DNA of 64,000 bases. Origin: Arthonia radiata (Eukaryota; Ascomycota; Arthoniomycetes; Arthoniales; Arthoniaceae). The translations under genes were made by a program, and so were the position numbers. Below, piece after piece: positions 1 to 10,492 of the stretch. Where the stretch lies: assembly GCA_002989075.1 (NCBI GenBank), contig PSQN01000005.1:310001-374000 (forward strand). The letters run 5' to 3'. Every line of letters starts with the position of its first letter. Within the stretch, counting starts at the first letter, position 1. The notes beneath the pieces were generated by a model, which saw only the letters and a program-made list of their open reading frames with translations, was not told where the DNA came from and ran no database searches.

Positions 1-95
1 TGCCGGAGACGTGAGGGTGTGGCATGTAATTGCGTGTCATGGTTACGCGCGTCTATGATTCGTATGAATGGTTTAGCATACTTGGTGCTCGGTCA

Positions 96-2195
96 TTACG
101 CTTTTGTCTCAACGCCCAGCCGTCCTCGAATATCGCGCATCAACGCCTTTGCATCTTCCACTTCCCAGCCGTCTTGACAAAGCTCGTTGGCCAGCTCGAG
201 CGCCCGTCCCAATGCCTGCTTACCGCCCTTCTCCATCTCTAGCTTGCACAGCAGGTGCCTGGCTCTGCACGTCGTTGCCGTCACTCCCACGCCTCCTGTA
301 CTTGCGCTCTGAATATTCGCTGCCGCCGTACCCGCGGAAGCGACGCTGCTCCTCAAGAAGCGCTCTTCAGGGCTCTCACCCTCCGGGCTATCACCTCTGC
401 CGCGATCTTGAGAAGCTGACCCTTCTTCTTGATCAAGGACCAGCTCAAGATACGCTTGCATCTCCGCCGTGTTATTCTGCTCGTAATAAATCATGGCGAT
501 TGCGTAGAGCACATCCGGGTCCAGTACCACATGGCCTTGCCCGCCTCCTGCCTTTCCACTCGCCGCAGCCGTAGCTTGACTGCCGAAGCTGCTTCCAGCG
601 TTGCTTCCTTCGTAGTACGATCCAACCTGTAATGCACGTTTGTACGCGCCCACAGCCTGCTCTGCTCGTCCCATCTTCCCAAGACAGGCTCCCACGGCAG
701 TCCACATCTTCGCGTCGTACGGGCACAACGCCGCTGCGCGCTGATAGTACCATAGAGCGTACAGATGCATGTCAAGCACCTCGTATGTCTGACCAAGACC
801 ATACCACGCGCGGTAATCCTTGCGGTTCGCATCGACAGCGCGCCGGTAACATTCGATGGCTGCCTGTGTGTTCTTGAGCTCCACGTACTCGTGACCCATG
901 AGCGTCCAGGCGGAGAGGAAGCTCCGGTCGAGGGTCAACGCGCGGCGAAAGTATACGATGGCTTTCTCATGCTCGGACTTGAGAGCGTAGTAGTTTCCAA
1001 CCACACAAGCGGACTCGGGGCGGAAGCGGTCGACTGCGGTCACTAGGTGCGCAAGATGTGCGAGCTGTGGGCGAGATTCCATGACGTAGAGAATGTTGGA
1101 GTAGGCATCGAGGTCGTCGAGGCGGTAGGGGTCGTGCGCGAGGATCTTGGCAAACACGTTGGATGCTCGATCGAAGTCTTTGCCATGGTAGAGGAGTAGT
1201 GCCTTCTGCGTCTTCAAGAACGAGGACGTGGGGAAGAACACTTTGAGCTGTTTCAGTAGTTTGAGCGCGTCAGGGTCAGCTTGAAAGAGTGATTGCAATG
1301 CGTGGACATTGAAGATGAGGGTGAGAAGATTCTGAGGTAAGGATAGGAGCGTTTCCCGGAGATCATCCACCGAAGTCAGCAGAAGCGTAAGCTCCGACCA
1401 GGCAGACCAGTTGAAAGAGTAGGCTTTAATGGAGCGGACCAAATAGACCTTTGCGAGCTCAAGGTTCTTAGACTTGGCCAGACTGATCGCGTAAAGATAT
1501 GATAGAAAAGACTGGGAGACGGTGCCTGGCTTCTCAGGGGAGGTGTCGAGCCGGGCTTTCAGTATCGCCATGACAGCGGGAAGCTCTTTGTTGGTCGTGC
1601 CGGCGGTGTCGGCGGGACCAAGAATCGTTTCAGTATCTTCGTCTTTACGTTTCTCTCCGGATAGGTATTTAGCGTACAGTGCCAGGAAAAGAGCCTTCTC
1701 GCTGAGGTGTGGAAGGCTTGTTGATGCATCTTCGTCCGCTCGATGGGCCTCTCCATTTGTAGGTGCTGGCAGCTTGCCCTTGGCTTTTGCCGACTTTGCA
1801 GCTTTGGGCGAATGTCCGGCGTTCAGTTGGCCCTTAGGCAACGTATCCGGCAAGAAGACAGCTGCGCAACGATCATATTCTCTGCAGTCAAAATACATCT
1901 TCGCCATCAAATACTTCGGTACCTCACTAGTCTCCATTCTTGCTTCTCTAGGGTCATCATTCTGTGATATCACACCGCTTGGGACTGGAGGCGCTTCGTT
2001 CTCTACGTCCTCCATTTGAGAGTCGATTTCTGTGTCAGTTGGGGAAGCCGTCTGCTGCAACTGAGGCAGTGCATTGAGCATCTCTGCGGACCATTTCGCG
2101 GATTGATAGAGGCATCTCTCCGAGCATTTGATTGCGGCATCTTGCAATATGTGCGAGAGCTCAGTGATTTGACGAGCTGATGCTTGCTGTGCCAT
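96..2195 (-). CDS. CDC23: Anaphase-promoting complex subunit Cdc23/Apc8
   Basis: A 699-residue protein on one uninterrupted exon. The longer open frame begins at a GTG, so I chose the first ATG (MAQQAS, 2195). The C-terminal half is a run of tetratricopeptide repeats; the stretches CVVGNYYALKSEHEKAIVYF, AWTLMGHEYVELKNTQAAIE and YRAWYGLGQTYEVLDMHLYA match Apc8/Cdc23 of other eukaryotes very closely. The N-terminal part has the Apc8-type helical region interrupted by acidic and Ser/Pro/Lys-rich linkers, normal for filamentous fungi. Known role of the family: TPR scaffold of the APC/C ubiquitin ligase in the nucleus, needed for the metaphase-anaphase transition. The C-terminal tail after about residue 560 carries low-complexity Gly/Ser insertions. 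Identification is firm; the exact start is slightly uncertain. Confidence 0.93.
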   Translation of the reverse strand: MAQQASARQITELSHILQDAAIKCSERCLYQSAKWSAEMLNALPQLQQTASPTDTEIDSQMEDVENEAPPVPSGVISQNDDPREARMETSEVPKYLMAKMYFDCREYDRCAAVFLPDTLPKGQLNAGHSPKAAKSAKAKGKLPAPTNGEAHRADEDASTSLPHLSEKALFLALYAKYLSGEKRKDEDTETILGPADTAGTTNKELPAVMAILKARLDTSPEKPGTVSQSFLSYLYAISLAKSKNLELAKVYLVRSIKAYSFNWSAWSELTLLLTSVDDLRETLLSLPQNLLTLIFNVHALQSLFQADPDALKLLKQLKVFFPTSSFLKTQKALLLYHGKDFDRASNVFAKILAHDPYRLDDLDAYSNILYVMESRPQLAHLAHLVTAVDRFRPESACVVGNYYALKSEHEKAIVYFRRALTLDRSFLSAWTLMGHEYVELKNTQAAIECYRRAVDANRKDYRAWYGLGQTYEVLDMHLYALWYYQRAAALCPYDAKMWTAVGACLGKMGRAEQAVGAYKRALQVGSYYEGSNAGSSFGSQATAAASGKAGGGQGHVVLDPDVLYAIAMIYYEQNNTAEMQAYLELVLDQEEGSASQDRGRGDSPEGESPEERFLRSSVASAGTAAANIQSASTGGVGVTATTCRARHLLCKLEMEKGGKQALGRALELANELCQDGWEVEDAKALMRDIRGRLGVETKA

Positions 2196-3027
2196 TACGG
2201 GAGCCAAAGTCACCGGCTTTTGCAGGGTTAATCAGCTTTAAATAGCTCCAAACTCGCTTCGCAAAGAAGCCAGGACCGTGAACACGAGCGCGTTGGCGTC
2301 TTATCTTTCTAGGAAGGAGCAGTGGAAACTGTCGTGATTGCTACTATGCGCCAATTATCAGATGAACCCATTGAATAACGTCACGCCTATCAACATGATA
2401 AGGTGCGAGCGGATATGTGCTGTGGGCTGGGTTCTACCAATATACCATTTGCCGATACTAAGGCGCGTGTAACGCCAAGCCCTGAGACGCGTTAGGGATG
2501 AGGTGAAATGCCGGTCACGTATGCCCTGAAATGGCCATAACAGCCTCGTTTGACATAAGGTAGGTACCTAGTATCCATCAAGAAACGTTCCTTTGAAGCG
2601 ATCGTACATCTCCACAAATTCGTGCCGCGTCCGATTTCTTATGAACATGTCTCTGATGCAAGTTTATCAATAGCTCGATTCGAAAGTATATTGGCCCGAA
2701 AATACATCAAGAAGGCTGTATGGGAAGGAGGAGCGCTCTTAATCCTCCGTACGCACTGTCACATTACTTTGCATCTGCTCTGGGCTAAAGAATGTAGACC
2801 GAGTAGTCCTCCTCGACTCATCAGACATGCATGCCCAATCATTTTCGTAGTATAGACAGACTCAAGCAGACGAAGGTAGTGGTATCGATAATCAGACAAT
2901 GACATTTCTCACCCATGCTGTCTTCAGATCTTTTTTGTAGTGAAGGCCAAGGTCTGCAATTTTCCGACTCGGTCTCAGCAACTCCTGCACCTCGGCTGCA
3001 CTGTTCAACTTTTGACCCTTTCGTCTC
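2196..3027. other. Intergenic, upstream of CDC23
   Basis: About 830 bp between the start of CDC23 and the predicted stop of the next minus-strand gene. It must hold the CDC23 promoter and the 3' UTR of the upstream gene. I see no convincing coding frame, tRNA or repeat. Confidence 0.6.
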
Positions 3028-3602
3028 CTAATAGTGGTCACACTCGTCAACCTCCTGCTGCACCTTCTTATCTTCACTCCACGCCACCCTGCGCTTCTCC
3101 CATTTGGGGACATGAGCTCCTTGAGATGGCGGCAGCTCTATATGAATCTCTGCACCTTCAGCGACAACGTCTTTCTCGAATCTTGAACTGAGGAACCTTT
3201 AGCTTGTGGCATCTAACACTCGAAAGACATGTTCGCGCTCTGTGGGTAGATTATGACTTACTCCATCACTAGATTGAGCGCATCTTTCCACGCTTCCCGG
3301 GTTTTGGCCGGCTGCGCTTGGACGTATCGCTCGAGCCTCTTCACGTAGTGTTCTAGCTGGCGCCCCTGCCCTTCGACGTAGTGCAGCCATGCACCAGAGT
3401 CATAGAAGCTGGTCCGAACGACGACGGGCAGCGGCTTCGAGCGCGGCTCGAAACGTACGACACCGAGTTGGTGGTATTGTTGCTTGTCACGGGCCTTCGC
3501 GCTGCTTGGGCGAGTGACATGATGGATACAACCCTTGAGGCCGTCCCAGCAGATGACGAAGGGGAGAGCTATATATGCAACTATAACGCGAGCGCGAGCC
3601 AT
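3028..3602 (-). CDS. Two-exon orphan with N-terminal membrane segment
   Basis: Predicted exons 3262..3602 and 3028..3187 with a 74-bp intron (donor GTAAGT, acceptor CTCAG), giving 166 residues. Without splicing the frame stops two codons after the donor; with splicing the frame continues as MDSRFEKDVVAEGAEIHIEL, which looks genuinely coding. The ATG at 3602 begins MARARVIVAYIALPFVICWD, an N-terminal hydrophobic helix after a basic start, so a membrane anchor, signal peptide or mitochondrial inner-membrane insertion is likely. The middle holds Arg/Lys-rich and Tyr-rich stretches and the tail is acidic and charged. I do not recognise the family and assign no function. Head-to-tail with CDC23, divergent from the ankyrin gene. 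Confidence 0.55.
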
Positions 3603-4361
3603 CGTTATGGTGTGGGAGCGAGAACGGTCTCGCAGCGGAAGCCTGGCGAGCGAGCAGCAAGCCTTATACAATTGAGGAACAAACGCAAGCCAGAGGTCGA
3701 TAAACACAGCTGCTGACACATCGCCAGTAGAGGTCGCGAGCTGTCACTACAGATGCGTCTGATCCACTGACAAAGCAACAGCCTGCACTGAGCAAGTTTT
3801 GAGGATTCTCGCTCGAATGGCCACATTAGTCGTCTGACAGCTTTTACTTAGAAGAGTATGCTGTTGCGTTCGCGCTTTGTTGGGCCCCGAAGCGGACAGC
3901 TGCGTACGTTCTTTCCAAACAATGCGCTGCTGAAGGCCAGGAAAATATAATGAGAATACTGGATCTCAATGAGCGCGCTTACCTTTACATAAGGGAATAG
4001 TGGTTTGGCGGGCCTAGAGCTCGGTAGCAGGATATAAGGTCGAGAATACTTTTATGTTAAGAAGACGTATGCGTTGAGCGAGCTTCTGAGTGGAGATGTT
4101 GGTCTCACTGAATCTAATCTACGACGAGTTAGACTCGCGTGAGTGTTCAAACCGGGGCGGAGATGCATGTCTGTAAGGTGGGCGAAGGACTAGATGAACG
4201 AGCAACAAAGGGCGAACGAGACAAGTGCTGTATACGCGGCGGCTGAATCTCTTTTGGCCCCAATTAGCCGAATTGCATCGACGTGCATTCCTCACAGGCG
4301 GCTTCTCGAAAAACACTGCAAACCTGCACAAATTGATGCCGGGTCCGTGTGTGCTCCAATC
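3603..4361. other. Divergent promoter region
   Basis: About 760 bp between two divergently oriented starts (3602 on minus, 4362 on plus). An in-frame ATG at 4194 could extend the ankyrin protein upstream, but that extension lacks family similarity. No other feature seen. Confidence 0.5.
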
Positions 4362-5045
4362 ATGCCAGACGTCGCCTCCCTCTCAGCGCTGAAACTGCCC
4401 GCGCTACAGCTTGACGAAGACACCACCCTCGACCTCCTCTACTTCGCCCGCACCAATTCCCTCGACGATCTGCAATCCTCCCTCCAATCGCTGGCGCTCA
4501 CACACAACACCACGCCTGCGGAGATACTGCAAGTAGCTCGCGACCCTCACACCTCCAACACAGTTGCGCATTACGCCGCCGCCAATGGTCATGCTCAAAT
4601 ATTGAGACACTTCCAAGAGCTCGAAGTCGATGAGCGATTGGCCGTGGATGGCACCAGCACAGACAGCGATGCTGCGCCGAAGAGTATGTTTGAGCGTACG
4701 AACGGCACAGGCAGCACACCGTTGCATTACGCAGCTGTAAATGGCCAAAAAGAGGCTGTGGAAGTCCTGTTGGGCCATCCGGCTTGGAGGGACGATCAAG
4801 GCAGGCGGAGAGCGTATGCTAGGATTGTGAATCAAGCGGGAAGAACGGCGAAAGATGAAGCGGAGGTTGCGGGCATGGGAAGGGAGGAATGGGCGGAGGT
4901 CGTGGGATTGCTAGAGAAAGAAGAAGGCGAGCTAGAGGGTGCCGAGGGGACGGAGGCCGCAGGAAAGAGCGACGAGGCTGATGTGGATGTGGAGGATGAG
5001 ATCGAGATGGCTCGAGAGGGTGTGGGAGACATGAACGCGACATGA
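4362..5045 (+). CDS. Ankyrin-repeat protein, Yar1-like
   Basis: A 227-residue single-exon protein from the ATG at 4362 (MPDVASLSAL); an upstream in-frame ATG at 4194 would add 56 residues of non-conserved sequence. Two ankyrin repeats are visible: SNTVAHYAAANGHAQILRHF and GSTPLHYAAVNGQKEAVEVL, followed by a helical region (NQAGRTAKDEAEVAG) and a strongly acidic Glu/Asp tail. Size, two-repeat architecture, the motif following the second repeat and the acidic tail resemble yeast Yar1, the nuclear chaperone that protects ribosomal protein uS3 (Rps3) before assembly. That assignment is inference from layout; a generic ankyrin protein is the alternative. Convergent with the DUF1295 gene, only 127 bp between stops. 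Confidence 0.8.
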   Translation: MPDVASLSALKLPALQLDEDTTLDLLYFARTNSLDDLQSSLQSLALTHNTTPAEILQVARDPHTSNTVAHYAAANGHAQILRHFQELEVDERLAVDGTSTDSDAAPKSMFERTNGTGSTPLHYAAVNGQKEAVEVLLGHPAWRDDQGRRRAYARIVNQAGRTAKDEAEVAGMGREEWAEVVGLLEKEEGELEGAEGTEAAGKSDEADVDVEDEIEMAREGVGDMNAT

Positions 5046-5172
5046 GGCACGATCGTAAGCTATTAATTGATGCGTGTATGATTTGTCGTCATTGAGCGCT
5101 GAGCGGAGTCTATCAATGCCTTTTCAAATAGATGTACAGGGAAGCAGATAATCCTTCATGCCTTCGTGCCTT

Positions 5173-6040
5173 CTAGTAGATGTACGGCACGAATTGGTAG
5201 GGCGTCTTCTCTTGGTAGATGTGCCACAAGTCCGCATACTGGAGGTGGTAATCATCAGCCAAGATCAATATTGAAAGGGTTCAATCGGCAACTCACCCTG
5301 TTCTCACAGTATTCCTCCAGGACGGGAATGCCTCTGCTGGTGAAGTCATACGCAAACCAGCCAGCAGTAACGGCACCCCAGATCCAACCGCCAGCAGCCA
5401 GCGCATAGCCGCCTCTCCAGAGCATGTACGCGAAGTAGTTGATGTGGCGCGAGATAGCCCAAAGACCGCCAGTGAAGGGCTTGCCCTGATTCTCTGATTT
5501 TCTCTTGTATAGCGCCCGCTGCACTTCCGCGATGGTCTCAATGGCGATACCAGATACGAACAGAGTGGAGCCAATGGCTAGTGGGAGGCCAGGATAGCTG
5601 TAAGACCTGGAAGACTCGCCGGAGTATGTAGCGGGCGATGTTGCGGCGCAAATGAATAACAGGGAGTTCGCAGAGTTGATGATTGTATTGAAAACACCGA
5701 CTATTCCTGCCGCCGCGGGGGGCATGGGCTCGCCAGCCAAGGCCAAGCGCCAGAACGCGTGCTTGGCGGCTGCTCCTACAGACATTCCCAGCAGCGCAAG
5801 ACGGTATGGTGAGAGATGCAATGAGTCGAGCATTGTTCCAGTGTTAGACAGCGGGCCCATACCGAGAGCTGAGCTGCCAAGGGATTTGAAGAGTCCCTCA
5901 GCGACCGCAGGGACTGAGAGGATGCCATATTGGATGAAGGGGTCGACTACGCGGAGACCAACGAAGGTAGCTGTTCCGAGAGGGGTGGGTGTCTTATCAC
6001 CTCGGTCGATGAGATCTCTCGACTGCTTTTTCTCGGCCAT
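5173..6040 (-). CDS. DUF1295 / steroid 5-alpha-reductase-like membrane enzyme
   Basis: Exons 5297..6040 and 5173..5238 joined over a 58-bp intron (GTGAGT to CCTCCAG) give 269 residues ending in TPYQFVPYIY. The larger open frame starts at TTG, so the ATG at 6040 (MAEKKQSRD) is taken. Several hydrophobic helices are visible, and the C-terminal half carries the family signature: AISRHINYFAYMLWRGGYAL followed by GIPVLEEYCENRYADLWHIY, typical of the DUF1295 / isoprenylcysteine-methyltransferase-like steroid reductase fold (the R-H-x-N/P-x-Y core binds NADPH in relatives). The splice is essential: the unspliced frame lacks the conserved final helix. Substrate is unknown; fungal members are usually annotated only as DUF1295 proteins. 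Likely ER membrane by family. Confidence 0.85.
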
Positions 6041-6410
6041 GGTTGCGGTGTTTGAAGAACTCTGAGGGGGAGATGGAAGAAGCTTGCGCAAGTTGGACGC
6101 GACTTCACATGTGACATCAAGCTCTCTACTGCAATCTGAACGTAGCAGTCCGCCAAATCTAGGTGCATAGGTGCATACTCAATCTATCTGGAGCCGAACA
6201 CAAGTTACGCCCGCTACAGACTTCGCTAGCATGCGAATAGAGCTACCCCTTGACCATGACTACAGAACTTTCTGTTTCCAGCTGTTAGGCCGTACTGCGA
6301 TGCCTCGTGTGTAGGAATCAAAAGTCTTGGCACCGTCGGTAATAATATCCCCCTGCACAGGATGTATTGGAGAGGTGTCTTATAGCTGCGAACGGCCACT
6401 TGTTCTACGT

Positions 6411-6689
6411 CTATTGTGTATCTATTTTCATTTGCTGGCGACATCTATAGCAGTCGCAGTATGAGGGTGAACTTTGTCTCATTTCCCTCTCAAACTTCGC
6501 AGAGTTATGGCGGACTGATACATCAAGATTGCCGTTCTTCCTAATCACCTGATACGGCGTGAATGGTCTGTGCTGAATGCAACGAACGCCCGTAGACGCG
6601 ACGACGACCTCCATCTCATCTTTCCCATCTTCACCTACATTCTCGCCACCACTTTCGACGTGTCCGTTTTCCGTTTCTGGCGTTTGCAT
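6411..6689 (-). CDS. Unassigned small ORF in ligase promoter
   Basis: A 92-codon ATG-started frame with a protein-like composition: acidic N-terminus, then CIQHRPFTPYQVIRKNGNLD and a C-terminal C-x-C-x2-C cluster (YCDCYRCRQQ). It lies in the 806-bp divergent gap between the DUF1295 gene and the DNA ligase. I cannot match it to a family; it may be a real small gene, part of a spliced gene, or chance. Confidence 0.22.
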   Translation of the reverse strand: MQTPETENGHVESGGENVGEDGKDEMEVVVASTGVRCIQHRPFTPYQVIRKNGNLDVSVRHNSAKFEREMRQSSPSYCDCYRCRQQMKIDTQ

Positions 6690-6778
6690 TTCTGAGCGTG
6701 CTCTGGGGTTACGCGATATCCATAATGTTCATCATAAGGCGCGGAGCGCGTCTCATTCTTGAACAAAGAAGTCCGCCG

Positions 6779-6787
6779 TATATATAT
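6779..6787 (+). promoter_or_regulatory. TATA-like box upstream of the ligase
   Basis: TATATATAT followed directly by a CCAAT-like sequence, about 60 bp before the ligase ATG at 6847. Position and orientation fit a core promoter; no experimental support. Confidence 0.4.
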
Positions 6788-6846
6788 CCAATCTGGACCT
6801 TATTTCTCGCATCAATTTCCTACAGTATACGATAGCAGGCCTCGAA

Positions 6847-9800
6847 ATGAAGTTCAAGTACCTATGCGACCTTTTCGATCGGCTAGAACAGCTCGAATCT
6901 GCGGACGTCCCTCAGCGCGCGCATGCTAAAAACGAGCAGTATTACTCGAGAATCGCGCATTGGTTCAACAACCACCGCAGTCTCATAAGCAACTATGATG
7001 CCCTGCTATCATGTCTGCTGCCTGAGCAGCGGGTTGACCGAGTCTATGGCATGCAGCGTGAGAGATTCACAAATGCACTCGCTCATTGCCTCGGACTCGG
7101 AGCTGCCCGCTCCAAGCGTCTGCGCGACGTGAAGGAGGGTGAGGATCTTTCACTGGTCCTCGAGAGCATCGTGAGCGAGCATAGCGGCGGTTGTGATAGT
7201 ATTGCTATCACGATCTACGAACTGGACCAATGTCTGCACAATCTTGCTGTCATCAATCGATTTTCGAGTCCCAAAGTTCGGAGCGACAGATCGACCTCGA
7301 CTCCGAGTCACCAGCGTGACATATTGCGACCAGTTGTCGCGCGTCTTCCAGCAAGAGAGATGAAGTGGTTTGTGCGCATCTTCTTCAAGAAGCTGGGTCC
7401 GCTCCAGCTCAAGTTGAACATGGTCTTGAAGATTGCACACCCTCTGCTACCAATGATCTTGAAGGTCAGAGAGTCATTCGAGGACGCCCTCGCCTTGCTC
7501 AACAATGCTGAGCTCCGCAATCACATGGACGATCATGGCTACAAGTCTGTTGATCTGCCAGACCAGCTGCTACGCGATGTTCTTAGACCCGCTGTAGGAG
7601 CCAAGGTCGGCAGGCCTCGCTTTATGAAGGCGAGGTCGTTCAAGAACTGCGCTGATATGGTTGGAGCTCGGCGTTGGGCCGTTGAGCCCAAGTATGACGG
7701 CGAATACTGTCAAGTCCACGTGGATCTGTCGAAAGGCAATGACTGTCTCCAGATCTTCTCAAAGAGCGGCAAAGACTCGACCAAAGATCGTCAAGCGGCG
7801 CATGTTTGGATCAAACAAGTCTTGAAGATAGATGGCGACCGTCAGTTCGAGAAGCAGTGCGTCCTCGAAGGTGAGATGGTTGTTGTAGACGTCCGCACAA
7901 ACGAAGTCTTGGGTTTCGACAAGATTCGTAAGCATGTTTCACGGTCGGGATCCTTCTTGGGCACAAAGCAGGATTCTCCTCCCCATGAGCATGAGCAGCT
8001 GCGCATCATATTCTACGATGCATTAATGGTCGATGACAAGGTGTTGATTCATGAGTCGTATGTCACTCGGCGGGACTGGCTACGAAAGGTGAGCCATCAT
8101 CGGCTATCAACGCCACAGCGCAACCCCAGCTTCAGGCTGAGAGACAGTATGATGCAAATTTTGCTGATCAGTCACAGATACTTCCACGGGAGTCAGGTCT
8201 GGGTTGCCGCGGTTCTTGGACATTGCTCGACCTTTCACAGTCGGGTAAAAGTACACCTGGAGAGATCGAGCATGCGCTGAAGTACAGCTTCAAGAAGTCT
8301 TCGGCCAAGAGATACGAAGGTCTCGTGCTGAAGCCAGCGGACGGCTCGTATCTCTCTCTTCTCCCTCACCAGGACAGCGACTACAATGGTTTAGCTATCA
8401 AGATGAAGAGTGATTACATACCCGGGCTGGGTGACACAGCTGACTTCGCCGTCATCGGGGCATACGCCTCTTCTGATCATGACGTGGAACCCGATTTGAT
8501 GAAGAAGATAAAGTGGACACATTTTGTGCTCGCTTGTTTGCTTAACAAGCCCGAAATGCAGCGGCATAGAGCACAGCCAAGTTTCAAGATCATGGGTGCT
8601 GTCTCCCGCCCGTCTGTGTCTCAAGACGATGTGTTGTTTCTTAACCAGCACGGCCAATTCAAAGAGCTTCATCAACCAGATCTAGGCAATGAGTGCACAC
8701 CGTATGAGGTCCGACCCAGCGGCGTGCAAACGCGGCCTGATGTCCTTTTCAAGAAGCCCTTCATCGTCGACGTCTTGGGTGGCAGCTTCGAGCGCCCCCC
8801 AAACACCAATCACTACATGTTAAGGCATCCACGAATTGTCAAGATTCACAATGACGATCGAGGTGTGGTGGATATTGTCTCGTTTGATGAGCTTCAAACG
8901 CTCGCCAAACAAGCCCGTGAGATACCGGCGGACATGTTGCAGGAAGAGCGACGGGTGATGCGGGATTTCCGGAAGGCGTGTGAGCCCAAACGCCTCAAGC
9001 ACATCGAGCAGCGATCCCCAGTTCGGATGTCGACAACCACAGTGTCACCCGCAAGTACTACATCCTCGCGCACGCCGCATGTACTCATTCGAATGGACAG
9101 CTGTGAAATGGAGCCTGGCGAGCCAAGGTTTGTCTCACCCCTTGCTACGAAGACCTATCGGGACAGACCGACCTCGCTTGGGGAGACATTGGCAAACGAT
9201 ACTTTAGCAATCGCAGGGCGGGTGGAACCGACAGACACTGCGCTGGTCGAGAATCAGCAGAGCCGCAAGCGCAAGCTAGAGCCGACAAAGGACATTTCGC
9301 CCCCGAAGAAGCGTTTGATGGAGCGTTCCAAATCAGATGGACACGCGCAAACGCTTCAGCGGCAAACTCGTGAGCAACAGCGAGATATATCTAGCATACG
9401 GTCCGCTGGCGAAATCTTCCATACCCCTCGGACTGCTCCATGCAGCGCACAATCCGAGAGCTCTATTGACGCCCACATGCACAGAAGTGCTCCAGTACCA
9501 AGAAAGCCTTCCTTGGCCCCGCAAGAAATACCGTTGGCCGAGCGAATCATCCCAGCAATGCCATCTCTTTGGAACCATCTCACGTTGCCGACCACACTGA
9601 AGCATGCAACACCTCTGAGTGACTGCGTTGTGCTGCTGTCGCCACAGATTGCCGGGCAGACGTTGATTACGGAGCAACTGCTCCCTCTCTTCCAAGCTCA
9701 TCGAACGGACGACGTCGCCCACTGGCAGAGAGACAGACGGCCGTTAGCACCGGAGATGGGCGCGGTGGTCGAGGAATCTCAATGTCAACCCGGTACGTAC

Positions 9801-10350
9801 TTGATGATCGATCCCCAGTGAAAACTCTTCTGCACCGTTGAGATTCAGGTCCCGGGGCGTAAGATCAACGTTGCAATGTGCATGTGCTAACACGTCATGT
9901 ACAGGACTCTTCAAGATCTTACTGGTCGACGCGAGCTTTGGACAAGACAACAAGGCCGTTCTCCGCGAAGTCATGAAAGTGCGTCTCGGCATCGCAGAGT
10001 CAATCGACGTCTGGGATTGGCGTGCACTCGAACAGGTTGCGAGACTCGACTCTGCGTCCACTGCTGCCGATTTCTCGAAAGACATGCTGGATGCTGAGGT
10101 CCAGAAGATCGAGCAGTGTTTCATTGGCACCATCCGCATGACGACTCGGACGGCATCCGAGGAGATTCGACATGTTGGCTTCGAGCAAGCCTGCAAAGAG
10201 CAGCCTGACTTGGAACGTGCTTGGTTCTCTATGGTGGCTGCCGAGTTTGAAGACGGTCAAGACCTTGTCAACATCTTCGAAAAGCCTGGAGACGGTGCGG
10301 CTGTTCAAGCCTTCCGTTCTTGGTCCAAGGATGCGGAAGAGGGCATATGA
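6847..10350 (+). CDS. Lig4-like ATP-dependent DNA ligase
   Basis: Three exons, 6847..8088, 8178..9792 and 9905..10350 (introns 89 and 112 bp; the second has a perfect GCTAACA branch site), encode about 1100 residues. The N-terminal helical DNA-binding domain precedes the nucleotidyltransferase core with all landmarks: motif I EPKYDGEYC (adenylated Lys282), motif III EGEMVVV, IIIa FYDALMVDD, motif IV EGLVLKP and motif V AIKMKSDYIPG, then the OB-fold. The C-terminal region is long, Ser/Arg-rich and disordered-looking with KRK clusters, ending in a possible BRCT-like fold (CVVLLSPQIAG...FKILLVDASFG). This is not Cdc9. It resembles Lig4 but with a diverged tail; Pezizomycotina carry a second Lig4-like family and this seems to belong there. 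Role in end joining or repair is inferred. Convergent with ERG20. Confidence 0.88.
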
Positions 10351-10492
10351 AGAGACTGTTCAGCTCATGACAAACCTGGGCAGATTTGACAGGTGAAAAC
10401 GTTTGCGGGTATGTTTGGTTGGGTATCATTTAGGTGGACTATCGCATAGCGGCGGCGTTTCTACTGTCAACGCTCGTGTGCACGCAGTTGGC

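Noticed and set aside
5270-5285. tRNA B-box-like GGGTTCAATC
   Set aside because: It lies in the DUF1295 gene's intron; no A-box or cloverleaf around it.
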